Made by a program: the position numbers and the translations under genes. This document shows positions 16,970 through 28,136 of a stretch of DNA of 51,234 nucleotides, piece after piece. This stretch comes from Roseiarcus sp049513815. Its GTDB lineage: Bacteria; Pseudomonadota; Alphaproteobacteria; Rhizobiales; Beijerinckiaceae. Positions within the stretch are counted from its first letter, which is position 1. Every line of letters begins with the position of its first letter. The notes beneath the pieces were generated by a model. The model worked only from the letters and a program-made list of their open reading frames with translations, had not been told where the DNA came from and did not search any database. The DNA lies in NCBI GenBank assembly GCA_049513815.1, contig JBEKVR010000014.1, forward strand, positions 1 through 51,234, given 5' to 3'.

Positions 16970-18151
16970 GTGGCCCTGATCACGACGACTTCGGAGCTGG
17001 CGGACGCCTGTCAGCGCTTTGCCCGCCATGCCTTCGTGACGGTCGACACCGAATTCCTGCGCGAGACGACCTTCTGGCCGATCCTGTGCGTCGTTCAGGT
17101 GGCGTCCGACGACGAGGCGCTGGCGATCGACGCGCTCGCCCCCGACATCGATCTCAAGCCGCTGTTCGGGTTGATGGCCGACCCCAACGTGGTCAAGGTC
17201 TTCCACGCCGCGCGGCAGGACGTCGAGATCTTCTGGAAGCTGACCGGGCAAGTGCCCGCGCCGATGTTCGACACCCAGGTCGCGGCGATGGTGTGCGGCT
17301 ACGGCGACCAGGTCTCCTACAGCGAGCTGGTGCAGTCAGTGTGCAAGGTGGCGCTCGACAAATCGTCGCGCTTCACCGATTGGGCGCGTCGCCCGCTCGC
17401 CCCGGCGCAAATCGAGTACGCGATCGGCGACGTCACCCACTTGCGCGACGTCTACCGCGCGCTGCTCGCCCAGCTCGACAAGTCGGGCCGACGCGCCTGG
17501 CTCGAGGACGAGATGAAAGTGCTGACCTCGGCCGCCACCTACGAGCAGCACCCCGAGCGCGCCTGGGAGCGGTTCAAGATGCGCGCGCGCAAGCCGCGCG
17601 ACCTCGCCGTGCTGATGGACCTCGCCGCCTGGCGCGAGTCCGAGGCGCAGACGCGCGACGTGCCGCGCGCGCGCGTGCTCAAGGACGACGTGCTGATCGA
17701 AATTGCGCTCGCCGCGCCGCACACCCGCGAGGCGCTTGGCAACCTGCGCGCATTCCCGCGCGGCATGGAGCGTTCGAAGGCCGGCGACGAGATTGTCGCC
17801 GCTGTCGAGCGCGGCCTCGCGCGCGATCCGCGCACCCTGCCCAAGCTGGAGCGCGAGCGACGCAACGGCGGCGGCTCGGCGGCGACGGTCGAGCTGCTGA
17901 AAGTGCTGCTCAGGCAGGTCAGCGACGAGAGCGGCGTGGCGAGCAAGATGATCGCCACCGTCGACGACCTCGAAGCGATCGCCGGCGACGACCGGGCCGA
18001 CGTCCCGGCGCTGCAAGGCTGGCGGCGCAAGCTGTTCGGCGAGCGTGCATTGCAGCTCAAGCGCGGCGATCTCGCGCTCACCGTCGAGCACGGCAAGGTC
18101 GTCGCGCTCGAGTGGCGCGAAGGCGATCCCACAGCGGCGCGCCATCCGTGA
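16970..18151 (+). CDS. rnd: Ribonuclease D
   Basis: The 393-residue 3'-5' exoribonuclease matures tRNA and other stable RNAs. The DEDDy active site is visible: Asp26 and Glu28 in VDTEFLRE, Asp84 in ARQDVEIFWK, and Tyr149/Asp153 in YAIGDVTHL. An HRDC domain follows around residues 205-290, with a second helical region after it. The GTG at 16970 is chosen because it starts directly before the exonuclease fold, five bases after the previous stop. Longer readings would run through the hydrolase gene in another frame. Confidence 0.93.
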   Translation: MALITTTSELADACQRFARHAFVTVDTEFLRETTFWPILCVVQVASDDEALAIDALAPDIDLKPLFGLMADPNVVKVFHAARQDVEIFWKLTGQVPAPMFDTQVAAMVCGYGDQVSYSELVQSVCKVALDKSSRFTDWARRPLAPAQIEYAIGDVTHLRDVYRALLAQLDKSGRRAWLEDEMKVLTSAATYEQHPERAWERFKMRARKPRDLAVLMDLAAWRESEAQTRDVPRARVLKDDVLIEIALAAPHTREALGNLRAFPRGMERSKAGDEIVAAVERGLARDPRTLPKLERERRNGGGSAATVELLKVLLRQVSDESGVASKMIATVDDLEAIAGDDRADVPALQGWRRKLFGERALQLKRGDLALTVEHGKVVALEWREGDPTAARHP

Positions 18152-18235
18152 CGATGCGCGCCGCGCGTTTCTTTGTCGCCATGAGTCCCGACGTGGTACT
18201 TTGGCGCATTCTCGAATCACCCGCCTGACGCAAAC

Positions 18236-20266
<2,031 letters not shown>

Positions 20267-20364
20267 GCGCACCGGCAAGGCTTCCTTTACCCTAACGATC
20301 GTAACTTCTCAGCCGACGCGACGGCCAGCTTGAGCCGTTCGCGTGCGTAGGCGAGAGGCGGAAG

Positions 20365-20625
20365 ATGATCGATTGGCTGGGGTGGCTGAAGCGGCTGGAG
20401 TTCGCGACTGTCGGGGCGCTGGCGATCGCCTGCCTGTGCCTGATGATCGGACAGAGCGCCGAGCGCTACGCCGATGCGACGACGGCCGCCGCCGCCCGCA
20501 TGGCGGCGCGAGAGGCGCCGGCCGACGGAGGGTCCGGGGCTCGGTTCAATGGGATCGATTATTCCGCGACGGGGTCGATTAAAGGGCAAGTCGGCGCCGC
20601 CTCGCCGTGCAAAGTGGGCGATTAG
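20365..20625 (+). CDS. Small single-span membrane protein, unknown
   Basis: An 86-residue frame with a hydrophobic segment at about residues 14-28 (VGALAIACLCLMIGQ), preceded by a short cytoplasm-like leader WLGWLKRLEF. After it comes an Ala-rich and then polar tail. The start ATG follows GGCGGAAG, a plausible ribosome site. No family is recognised. It lies alone downstream of parE; coding status is moderately supported by the membrane segment and ribosome site only. Confidence 0.5.
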   Translation: MIDWLGWLKRLEFATVGALAIACLCLMIGQSAERYADATTAAAARMAAREAPADGGSGARFNGIDYSATGSIKGQVGAASPCKVGD

Positions 20626-21090
20626 GCCGCCGTTCGCTCCGCCGACCGCGCCATTGCGCTTGCCTGCTGCAGGACCGAGGCGAGTCGAAATTGCGTTACA
20701 TTCGTTCGCGATTGCCCATTAGACGGTCTGGCGGATTGGCGACGGATAGGTTACGATAACTAAAGAAGTCTGTTGCCGTGATGGGTCGCGGCGAGGTGAG
20801 CTTGGACGAGGCGGGCGCGTTGAATCGGATTGGGTCCGCTCCCGAGCGGTCAGCCCTCAAAGCGATCGGACCTGCGGCGCCACGGCGCCGGTCGGGCGAT
20901 CAAGCAGGGAACGACGCGTGAGCGGTGTGTCGCCGCGGACGTCGACTGAAGCACGGAGCATGCTTCCTTACACTTTTGACCATCCCGTATCAGAGCGCTC
21001 TCTTGCCGCCGGATGAGCCGGCGGCGCGGACGCTTCAGGACGATTCCGGAATCGGGATGAAGAATTTATCGGGCGGAGAAGTAGTCTAAC
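20626..21090 (+). promoter_or_regulatory. Long leader of the cold-shock gene with hairpins
   Basis: This 465-bp stretch has no gene I can support. Close to the cold-shock start it holds a perfect stem GCCGCCGG / CCGGCGGC (21005-21012 with 21018-21025, loop ATGAG) and the palindrome CGATTCCGGAATCG (21041-21054). A ribosome site GGCGGAGAAG precedes the ATG. Cold-shock mRNAs often carry structured leaders, so these may control translation or stability. That role is inference. Confidence 0.4.
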
Positions 21091-21768
21091 ATGAGCAAGG
21101 GTAAAGATTTCCGGGCGCCCCGCAAGCGCGGTTTCGACGACGACGGGCCGATGCCGTACGAGCCGAAAACGCGGACGCCGCGCGCCTTTGGCGGCGCCGC
21201 CGAGGGAGGCTTCGGCGCCCCCCCGGCGATGGGCATGGCGCCTGCGCCGGCCGCCGGTCCCACGATCGACGCGGTGGTCAAGTGGTTCAAGGCCGACAAG
21301 GGCTACGGCTTCGTCGAGCTGGCCAACGGCCAGGGCGACGCCTTCCTGCACGCCAACGCGCTGCACGCCTCGGGCCACGACTCGGTGCCCGCGGGCGCCA
21401 AGCTCAAGGTCCTCGTCGGCGCCGGCGCAAAAGGCGCGCAGGTGACGCGGGTGATGGAAGTCGATACGGCCGGCGTCGTCGAGCGTCCGCAGCGCTCGTT
21501 CAGCGACGGTCCCGGACGCGCCGAGCCGCGGCCGCGTCGTGTCGCGCCAGACCCGTCGACGGCGGTGGCGCTGGGCGGCACGGTCAAGTGGTTTGACGAC
21601 ACCAAGGGCTTCGGCTTCGTCGCCAGCGACGACGGCGGCAAGGACGTGTTCGTTCACATTTCGATCCTCGGCCCGTCGGGCGTTTCCCGTCTGACCGAAG
21701 GTCAACACGTGAACATGCGCGTCGTCGACACGCCGAAGGGTCGCGAGGCCATTTCGATCACCGTCTGA
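21091..21768 (+). CDS. Cold-shock protein with two CSD domains
   Basis: The 225-residue protein has a basic, Gly/Pro-rich N-terminal 55 residues. Domain 1 contains VKWFKADKGYGFV and DAFLHANAL, followed by an Arg/Pro linker. Domain 2 contains VKWFDDTKGFGFV and DVFVHISIL, and sits at the C-terminus. It binds single-stranded nucleic acid and likely acts as an RNA chaperone. Compared with the protein encoded at 12897, the N-terminal arm is longer and domain 1 is less acidic. It is monocistronic in appearance, with a long leader. Confidence 0.9.
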   Translation: MSKGKDFRAPRKRGFDDDGPMPYEPKTRTPRAFGGAAEGGFGAPPAMGMAPAPAAGPTIDAVVKWFKADKGYGFVELANGQGDAFLHANALHASGHDSVPAGAKLKVLVGAGAKGAQVTRVMEVDTAGVVERPQRSFSDGPGRAEPRPRRVAPDPSTAVALGGTVKWFDDTKGFGFVASDDGGKDVFVHISILGPSGVSRLTEGQHVNMRVVDTPKGREAISITV

Positions 21769-21888
21769 CGGCTCGATCCGTCCGCCTTCCGGCTCGCCCG
21801 CCCTTCGTGGGCGCGCGGGCCGTGTGGCGTTGGCGCGGCCGTTAGCGCGAGCGCCGAAATCCAGCCCGCCCGCGCCGGAGCTTCGGCC

Positions 21889-22722
21889 ATGCAGCCATCG
21901 CGCGACATCAGCCGCCTCAACGAGATCATGGCGGCGCTCAGGACGCCTGAGACCGGCTGCCCGTGGGACCTCGAGCAGACCTTCGCCACCATCGTCCCCT
22001 ACACGCTCGAGGAGGCCTACGAGGTCGCCGACGCGATCGAGCGCGGCGACGTCGCAAACTTGCGCGAAGAGCTCGGCGACCTGCTGCTGCAAGTCGTCTT
22101 TCACGCCCGGATGGCTGAAGAGGACGGCCGCTTCGATTTCGGCGACGTGGTCGACGCGATCACGCGCAAGCTCATCCGCCGCCATCCCCACGTGTTCGGC
22201 GACGCGCGCGACCTTTCCAGCGACGAGGTCAAGGCGCTGTGGGGCCGCATCAAGGCCGAGGAGAAGCGCGAGCGCGCCGAAGCGCGCCGCGCCGCCGGCG
22301 TGCCCGCCGAGGAGGCGACCGGGGCGCTCGCCGGCGTGCCGCTCGCCCTGCCCGCGCTGACCCGCGCGCTCAAGCTGCAGGAGAAGGCGGGCAAGGTCGG
22401 GTTCGACTGGAACGACCCGCGCGCCGTGCTCGCCAAGCTGCGCGAAGAGATCGACGAGGTCGAGGCCGAGCTCGACGCCAATGACGCGCACCGCGTCGCC
22501 GGCGAAGTCGGCGATCTGCTGTTCGCGGTCGCCAATCTCGCTCGTCACGTCCGCGTCGATCCGGAAGCGGCGCTGCGCAGCGCCAACGCCAAGTTCGAAC
22601 GCCGCTTCGCTCATATCGAGTCGCGGCTCGGCGAAGTCGGGCGCGCGCCGGCTGACGCGACGCTCGACGAAATGGAGGCGCTGTGGAGCGAAGCCAAGCA
22701 GCGCGAAAGACAAGCGCCGTAG
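21889..22722 (+). CDS. mazG: Nucleoside triphosphate pyrophosphohydrolase MazG
   Basis: The 277-residue protein hydrolyses NTPs to NMP and pyrophosphate, cleaning damaged nucleotides. Two MazG helical domains are visible. The first has EEAYEVADAIE and EELGDLLLQVVFHARMAEE (around residues 41-82). The second has REEIDEVEAELDAND and GEVGDLLFAVANLARHV (around 184-222). These EExxE/ExxD patterns bind Mg. The opening RLNEIMAALRTPETGCPWD is the family signature. The next gene starts within its last codons, so the two are coupled. Confidence 0.95.
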   Translation: MQPSRDISRLNEIMAALRTPETGCPWDLEQTFATIVPYTLEEAYEVADAIERGDVANLREELGDLLLQVVFHARMAEEDGRFDFGDVVDAITRKLIRRHPHVFGDARDLSSDEVKALWGRIKAEEKRERAEARRAAGVPAEEATGALAGVPLALPALTRALKLQEKAGKVGFDWNDPRAVLAKLREEIDEVEAELDANDAHRVAGEVGDLLFAVANLARHVRVDPEAALRSANAKFERRFAHIESRLGEVGRAPADATLDEMEALWSEAKQRERQAP

Positions 22723-23270
22723 CGACGACCTTCGTCGCCCTGCTGCGCGGCGTCAACGTCGGCGGCGCCAATCGGCTGACGATGGCGGCGTTGCAGGCGG
22801 CGTTCGCAGACGCCGGCGGCCGTAAGGTCGAGACGCCGCCGCAGAGCGGCAACGTCGTCTTCGATGCGCCGGCCAATGCAGGCGCGGCGATCGCCGCTCG
22901 CGTCCGCGCGTCGCTTACGCGCATTCTCGACATCGACGCGCCGATCGCGCTGCGCGACGGCGAAGGCTGGTTGAGACTCGTCGCCGGCAATCCGTTCCTC
23001 GCCGCCGACGTCGAACCTGACATGCTGCACGCGGCGTGCCTCTCCGCTGCGCCGAGCGCCGAGCGCATCGCACGGCTCGAGACTGATCGTTCGCCGCCTG
23101 ACGCCTTCGTCGTCGTCGGCGCCGAGGTCTATCTCAGCCTGCCCAATGGCGTCGCGCGCAGCAAATTGAGCAACGCCTGGCTCGACGCGCGGCTCGGCGT
23201 CGTCTCGACGATGCGCAATTGGCGCACAGTGACGAAGCTCGCGGCGATGGTCGAAGCGCGGCGGCGCTGA
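22683..23270 (+). CDS. DUF1697 family protein
   Basis: The 195-residue protein has the DUF1697 opening FVALLRGVNVGGANRLTMA followed by the SGNVVFDA-type segment QSGNVVFDAPANAG. The central PDAFVVVGAEVYLSLPNGVARSKLSN and the ending RNWRTVTKLAAMV are also family-typical. The function is unknown. It starts at a GTG inside the end of mazG, a 40-base overlap in another frame. No other suitable start lies before the conserved region, so coupling to mazG is likely. Confidence 0.85.
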   Translation: MERSQAARKTSAVATTFVALLRGVNVGGANRLTMAALQAAFADAGGRKVETPPQSGNVVFDAPANAGAAIAARVRASLTRILDIDAPIALRDGEGWLRLVAGNPFLAADVEPDMLHAACLSAAPSAERIARLETDRSPPDAFVVVGAEVYLSLPNGVARSKLSNAWLDARLGVVSTMRNWRTVTKLAAMVEARRR

Positions 23271-23334
23271 CGCGCTCACCGCGAAGGCGGCGCGAAACCG
23301 CGGCTGAGCCGCGATTTCGCCGACTTCGGCGGGA

Positions 23335-23556
23335 TCAGCCGCCCGCCTTCAACAGGGTGAGCGCCGCCTGGACGCCGCTCGAACTCGAAGCGGCGGGAGA
23401 ACTCGCCGCCGCGATCGGCTTGTAGTCGCCGTCGTTGTCTTTGGTCTGCGCGGTCTGAGCGCTGGCTTGCGTTCGATCGCCGTCGGCGGCGCGCGTCGCC
23501 GCCGTCTGCGGGGCGGAGACGACGGCGGGGGCGCCGGAAACTGCGGATACGGTCAT
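23335..23556 (-). CDS. Small Ala/Ser-rich protein, unknown
   Basis: The 73-residue frame starts at the ATG at 23556, with AGAGGAC just upstream as a ribosome site. The sequence is low complexity (Ala, Ser, Thr, Gln) with a short charged centre KDNDGDYKPIAAAS. No domain is recognised and there is no signal peptide. It ends LTLLKAGG. Coding is plausible because the composition is unlike random GC-rich frames, but evidence is limited. Confidence 0.45.
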   Translation of the reverse strand: MTVSAVSGAPAVVSAPQTAATRAADGDRTQASAQTAQTKDNDGDYKPIAAASSPAASSSSGVQAALTLLKAGG

Positions 23557-23724
23557 TGGGTCCTCTCGAAGCGCGAGGCGGTTCGCCCCGTCAGACGACG
23601 CTAGAGCCCAATCCTTCCCGAATACTGAACAACACTGGCAATCTGCGCAGATGGGGAAAATGTAATCTCGATGGCAACGTTTCTCGCCATTACAGATTGC
23701 CAATCTCGCTCGACGCCGCGCGCT

Positions 23725-24012
23725 TCAGGCCGCTTCGCTGAGGACGATCAACAGGCCGGTGTCCTCACGCGGATGCAGCGCCAATTCCGTGCGCTCTTCA
23801 TCGGCCCAAGCCGCGAGCTTGACGACGCGCGCGAGTTCCGTCTCGTTCTCCCCCTCGCTCGGCTCGGCGATGACGAGGCCCTCGCTGTCGAGAAAGAACG
23901 TGTGTTCGCCAAAGGTCTCGCACAACGACAGATTGGCTGGATGCGTTTCCGGCACCACCCAGGAATCGAGCTGTCTCGCCGCTTGCGCGGTGTGCAAGAG
24001 GGATAGTTTCAT
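23725..24012 (-). CDS. Conserved-looking small cytoplasmic protein, unknown
   Basis: The 95-residue frame starts MKLSLLHTAQAARQLDSW and has an ordinary globular composition with a balanced acidic/hydrophobic pattern (FFLDSEGLVIAEPSEGENE). No signal peptide or membrane segment is visible, and I do not recognise the family. It stands between the Ala/Ser-rich small gene and hflX, on the same strand as both. The coordinated composition gives reasonable support for coding. Confidence 0.65.
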   Translation of the reverse strand: MKLSLLHTAQAARQLDSWVVPETHPANLSLCETFGEHTFFLDSEGLVIAEPSEGENETELARVVKLAAWADEERTELALHPREDTGLLIVLSEAA

Positions 24013-24148
24013 CGCGTACTCCGAGGTTGGGGCCGCTCGGGCGATGCTCCCGCGCGGCGCTCGGCGCCGATAGCGGCGACCGACGACTCGTCATGCCGAC
24101 CAAATGGGCCGAGGGCGCGGCAGTCGTCGGGCGATTCGATGGAAAGGT

Positions 24149-25483
24149 TCAGCGCGCTGCGGCGCCGAACCGGCGCTTGACGCGATCGACCGCGTCGGCG
24201 GGCACGCGCACGGTCACGCGGACGCCGCCGTCTTCGCCGTTGCGGCGCGCCATGACTTCGGTGTGCTCGTAGAGCCAGTGCAGGCCCTGACCGTCGGCGG
24301 ATTCGAGATCGAGGTCGATGAGCGATCGCCCACGCGCCAGGCGCGTCTCGATCGCCTGGAGCAGCGCGTCGATCCCCTCGCCGGTCAGCGCGGAGACGGC
24401 GATCGGAGCGCCCTCGCCCTGCCCTGTCGCCAGGCCGGCGCGATGGTCCGCGTCGAGCTTGTCGAGCTTGTTCCACACCTCGACCAATTTGTCCGCGGCG
24501 CCGGCGACGCCGACTTCGGCAAGGATCGCCTCGACGTCCTTGGCCTGCGCGTCGCTGTCGGCGTGGGCGATGTCGCGCACGTGGACGATGACGTCGGCGG
24601 CGCGCACCTCTTCGAGCGTGGCGCGGAAGGCCGAGATCAGCATCGTCGGCAGATCGGAGATGAAGCCGACGGTGTCGGAGAGGATCGCCGCGCCGCCGTG
24701 CGGCAACTTCACCAGCCGCATCGTCGGATCGAGAGTCGCAAACAGCATGTCGGCGGCGACGACCTCGGCGCGGGTCAGGCGGTTGAACAGGGTCGACTTG
24801 CCGGCGTTGGTGTAGCCGACCAGCGCGACGATCGGATAGGGAACCTCAGCGCGGCTGGCGCGATGCAGCGCGCGCGTCTTCTTGACCTTCTCGAGGTCGC
24901 GCTCGATGCGGATCATGCGCTCCTCGATCAGGCGCCGGTCGGTCTCGATCTGGGTTTCGCCAGGGCCGCCGAGGAAGCCGAAGCCGCCGCGCTGGCGCTC
25001 CAAGTGGGTCCACGACCGCACCAGGCGCGACTTCTGGTAGGTCAGATGCGCGAGTTCGACCTGTAACGCGCCCTCGGCCGTGTGCGCACGCCGGCCGAAA
25101 ATCTCCAGGATCAGACCGGTGCGGTCGATCACCTTGGCCTTGAATTCTTTCTCGAGGTTGCGCTGCTGCACCGGGGACAGCGCCGCATCGACGACGACAA
25201 GGGCGATCTCGTCCGCTTGCGCGCGCTCGGCGAGCTCGGCGACCTTGCCTTTGCCGAGATAAGTCGCCGGGCGAATCTCGGCGAGGCCGACGAGAATCGA
25301 GCCGACGACGTCGAGATCGATGGCGCGAGCCAGCCCTTCCGCCTCCTCGCGGCGCGCTTCGGGGGTGCGCGTTGGGCCGCGGTCGCCCGACACGCGGGCG
25401 GTCGAATACGGGCAGATCACCAGCGTTCGCGTCCGCGATGCGACCGCCGCTTCGCGCCGGCCGGCGCCCTCCAACTCGCTCAA
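24149..25483 (-). CDS. hflX: Ribosome-associated GTPase HflX
   Basis: A 444-residue GTPase that splits stalled ribosomes. The HflX N-terminal domain (RPATYLGKGKVAELAE) is followed by a linker with FGFLGGPGETQIETDRRLI. The G domain has G1 GYTNAGKS (223-230), G3 DTVGFI and G4 NKLD. The start is a TTG right after hfq; no ATG is available near. The order hfq-hflX is conserved in proteobacteria, and here both follow ntrX and the transaminase on one strand. Confidence 0.94.
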   Translation of the reverse strand: MSELEGAGRREAAVASRTRTLVICPYSTARVSGDRGPTRTPEARREEAEGLARAIDLDVVGSILVGLAEIRPATYLGKGKVAELAERAQADEIALVVVDAALSPVQQRNLEKEFKAKVIDRTGLILEIFGRRAHTAEGALQVELAHLTYQKSRLVRSWTHLERQRGGFGFLGGPGETQIETDRRLIEERMIRIERDLEKVKKTRALHRASRAEVPYPIVALVGYTNAGKSTLFNRLTRAEVVAADMLFATLDPTMRLVKLPHGGAAILSDTVGFISDLPTMLISAFRATLEEVRAADVIVHVRDIAHADSDAQAKDVEAILAEVGVAGAADKLVEVWNKLDKLDADHRAGLATGQGEGAPIAVSALTGEGIDALLQAIETRLARGRSLIDLDLESADGQGLHWLYEHTEVMARRNGEDGGVRVTVRVPADAVDRVKRRFGAAAR

Positions 25484-25490
25484 TGCTGTC

Positions 25491-25745
25491 TCAATGCTGG
25501 TCGAGTCCCTCTTCCACCGACTCGAACATGGTGATCGGGGTCGCCGGCATGATCGTGGAGATGGCGTGCTTGTAGACGAGCTGCGAATGGCCGTCGCGCC
25601 GCAGGAGTACGCAGAAATTGTCGAACCAAGTCACGAAACCCTGAAGTTTCACGCCGTTGACAAGGAAAATGGTCACCGAAGTCTTGCTCTTGCGAACGTG
25701 ATTAAGGAACGTGTCCTGAAGGTTCTGCGCCTTTTCACTGGCCAT
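25491..25745 (-). CDS. hfq: RNA chaperone Hfq
   Basis: The 84-residue protein forms a hexamer that pairs small RNAs with mRNAs. Sm1 is seen in LQDTFLNHVRKSKTSVTIFL, and Sm2 in the ending with the YKHAIST motif, whose KH residues bind uridine-rich RNA ends. The length and the short tail are typical of alphaproteobacterial Hfq. It lies 7 bases upstream of hflX. The 148-bp gap after the transaminase gene probably contains its promoter. Confidence 0.97.
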   Translation of the reverse strand: MASEKAQNLQDTFLNHVRKSKTSVTIFLVNGVKLQGFVTWFDNFCVLLRRDGHSQLVYKHAISTIMPATPITMFESVEEGLDQH

Positions 25746-25893
25746 TGTTGGGACCCCACATCCGATATGGACCGCTTGCCGCAGCCGTGTTGTTGTTTCG
25801 ACTCGACGCCTCGTCCCGCGTCAAGTTCTGTGAACCTATATCATTTCAGCGGCGATCCGCCATCGCGCGGTTTTGTGACGGGAACGCCGCGCT

Positions 25894-26751
25894 TCAGGTG
25901 CGCGCCGCCGCAGCGGCGAATTTCCGTCGCAATGCCGTAGTTATGGGCCCCGGGCGGCCGTCGCCGATCGGCCGCCCGTCGATGGCGACGACAGGGGTGG
26001 CGATCGTCGTGGCGCTGGAAAGGAAGGCCTCGCGCCCACCGTACGCCTCCTCCCGGCTGAATGGACGCTCCTCGAAGCGAAGGCCTTCGGCGACGACGAT
26101 GTCGATCAGCGTCGTGCGCGTGACCCCGCGCAAGATCGCCTGATCGGCCTGGCGGGTCACCAGCGCGCCGTCGGCGGCGACGATCCAGGCGTTGGTCGAA
26201 GCGCCCTCGGTGACGAAGCCGTCGCGGTCGACAAACCAGGCTTCGTAGGCGCCGGCCTCGCGCGCCGCCTGCTTGGCGAGGACGTTGGGCAGCAACTGGA
26301 GCGATTTCACGTGCGGATGGGCCCAACGCTCTTCCGGCAAGGTGATCACCGCCACGCCGCGCTCGGCGTTCGCCTCGCCAAGGCGAGGATCAAGCGATTT
26401 GGCGGTGACGACCAGCCCCGGCGTGACGCCGGGCGGCGGGAAGCCGTGGTCGCGCCGCGCTACGCCTCGCGAGATCTGCAGATAGACGAGGCCGTCATTG
26501 ACCCGATTGCGGGCGACGACTTCGCGCAGGATACGCCTCAGCGCCGCCTCGCCGACCGGCGCGGCGATGCGCAGCGCCTTGAGCGACGTCTTCAGCCGCG
26601 CGAGGTGGCGCGCCTCGTCGATCAGCGCGCCGTCGCGCACCAGGCAGACTTCATAGACGCCGTCGCCGAAGACGAAGGCGCGATCCAGGATCGACACCCC
26701 CGCTTGGACGAGCGGCAGGTAGCGGCCATTGACATAAGCGATGCGGCTCAT
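25894..26751 (-). CDS. dat: D-amino-acid transaminase (class IV aminotransferase)
   Basis: The 285-residue fold-type IV PLP enzyme has the PLP lysine Lys149 in HPHVKSLQLLPNVLAKQ and the ending GRPGPITTALR. The region HFNN-like RHLARLKTSLKALRI and VYLQISRGVARRDHGFP match D-alanine transaminases better than branched-chain enzymes. It makes D-Glu and D-Ala from keto acids, likely for peptidoglycan. It lies between ntrX and hfq, an arrangement also known in Bradyrhizobium-type genomes. The ATG at 26751 is 17 bases after the ntrX stop. Confidence 0.88.
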   Translation of the reverse strand: MSRIAYVNGRYLPLVQAGVSILDRAFVFGDGVYEVCLVRDGALIDEARHLARLKTSLKALRIAAPVGEAALRRILREVVARNRVNDGLVYLQISRGVARRDHGFPPPGVTPGLVVTAKSLDPRLGEANAERGVAVITLPEERWAHPHVKSLQLLPNVLAKQAAREAGAYEAWFVDRDGFVTEGASTNAWIVAADGALVTRQADQAILRGVTRTTLIDIVVAEGLRFEERPFSREEAYGGREAFLSSATTIATPVVAIDGRPIGDGRPGPITTALRRKFAAAAART

Positions 26752-26768
26752 TTCGGCATTCCGTTCGC

Positions 26769-28136
26769 TTATGCGACGCCGAGCGACTTCAGCTTGCGGT
26801 GCAAGGCCGATCGCTCCATGCCGATGAACTCCGCGGTGCGCGAAATGTTGCCGCCGAAGCGGTTGATCTGGGCGATCAGATATTCGCGCTCGAACACTTC
26901 GCGCGCTTCGCGCAGTGGCACGCTCATCAGCTTCTCGCCGCCGACGCCGGTCGGAATAGCTGGCACCAGCGCGCCGATCTCGGCCGGCAGCATCGCCGCG
27001 GTGATGTCCGCCTCGGGATCGCCCGCGACGAGAATCATCAGCCGCTCGACGTTGTTGCGCAGCTGGCGGATGTTGCCCGGCCAGTCGTGCGACTGCAGCA
27101 CCGCCATCGCGTCGGCGGCGACCCGGCGCGGCGGCACCCCCATCGTCTGCGCGACTTGCTCGAGGAAATACTGCACCAACTCGGGAACGTCGTCGCGCCG
27201 CTCGGCCAGCGAGGGAACCCGAATCGGCACGACCGACAGGCGGTGGAACAGATCCTCGCGGAACTGCTCGTCGGTGATCGCCTGAGCGAGGTCGCGGCTG
27301 GTCGAGGAGATGATGCGGACGTCGACGTGGACCCGCGCCGACCCGCCGACGCGTTGAAAATTCTGGTCGACCAATACGCGCAGAATTTTCGCCTGCGTCT
27401 CGAGCGGCATGTCGGCGACTTCGTCGAGGTAGAGCGTGCCGCCGTGCGCCTCTTCGAGCGCCCCGACCCGACGCGGACGGTCGGCGCTCGGTTCGACGCC
27501 GAACAGCTCGCTTTCCATGTTGTCGGGCGTGATCGTCGGCGCGTTGAGGACGACGAACGGGCCGTCGGCGCGCACCGACTGGGCGTGGATCAACCGCGCC
27601 GCCAGCTCCTTGCCCGCGCCAGGCGGGCCGGAGATGAGCACGCGCGAATTGGTCGGCCCCAGCCGCTCGATGACGCGCTTGAGATTGGCGATCGCCGCCG
27701 AATTGCCGATCATGCGATTGGCGGCGCCGGAACGGGCGCGCAGTTCCGTGACTTCGCGTTTCAGCCGCGAGGTCTCCAGCGCGCGCTCGGCGACGAGGAT
27801 CAACCGGTCGGCCTTGAACGGCTTCTCGATGAAGTCGTAAGCGCCGAGCTTGATCGCCGTCACCGCGGTTTCGATGTTGCCGTGGCCGGAGATCATCACC
27901 ACCGGCACGTTGCCGTGCTGCTGCTTGACGATCTCCAGCAATTGCAGCCCGTCGAGCCGCGAACCCTGCAGCCAGATGTCGAGCAGCACCAGATGCGGCC
28001 GGCGCGCCTCGATCGCCGCCAGCGCCTCGTCGGAATTGCGGGCAAGGCGGGTCGAATGGCCTTCGTCGGAGAGAATGCCGGAGACGATTTCACGAATGTC
28101 TTCTTCGTCGTCGACGACCAGGATATCGGCGGGCAT
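26769..28136 (-). CDS. ntrX: Nitrogen regulation response regulator NtrX
   Basis: The 455-residue regulator has a receiver domain with phosphorylation site Asp53 (LLDIWLQG) and Lys105, an AAA+ domain with Walker A GPPGAGKE, and a Fis-type helix-turn-helix at the end (GGNISRTAEFIGMERSALH). In the AAA+ domain the GAFTGA loop that contacts sigma-54 is absent: the segment reads VEPSADRPRRVGALEEA. This is a known trait of alphaproteobacterial NtrX, which acts with the housekeeping sigma. Its ATG overlaps the ntrY stop by one base, so it is coupled to its kinase. Confidence 0.95.
   Translation of the reverse strand: MPADILVVDDEEDIREIVSGILSDEGHSTRLARNSDEALAAIEARRPHLVLLDIWLQGSRLDGLQLLEIVKQQHGNVPVVMISGHGNIETAVTAIKLGAYDFIEKPFKADRLILVAERALETSRLKREVTELRARSGAANRMIGNSAAIANLKRVIERLGPTNSRVLISGPPGAGKELAARLIHAQSVRADGPFVVLNAPTITPDNMESELFGVEPSADRPRRVGALEEAHGGTLYLDEVADMPLETQAKILRVLVDQNFQRVGGSARVHVDVRIISSTSRDLAQAITDEQFREDLFHRLSVVPIRVPSLAERRDDVPELVQYFLEQVAQTMGVPPRRVAADAMAVLQSHDWPGNIRQLRNNVERLMILVAGDPEADITAAMLPAEIGALVPAIPTGVGGEKLMSVPLREAREVFEREYLIAQINRFGGNISRTAEFIGMERSALHRKLKSLGVA

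Noticed and set aside
20875..20890. CGGCGCC/GGCGCCG inverted repeat as a terminator
   Set aside because: Loop of only two bases, no T-run, and no gene end nearby; such GC palindromes are expected by chance here.
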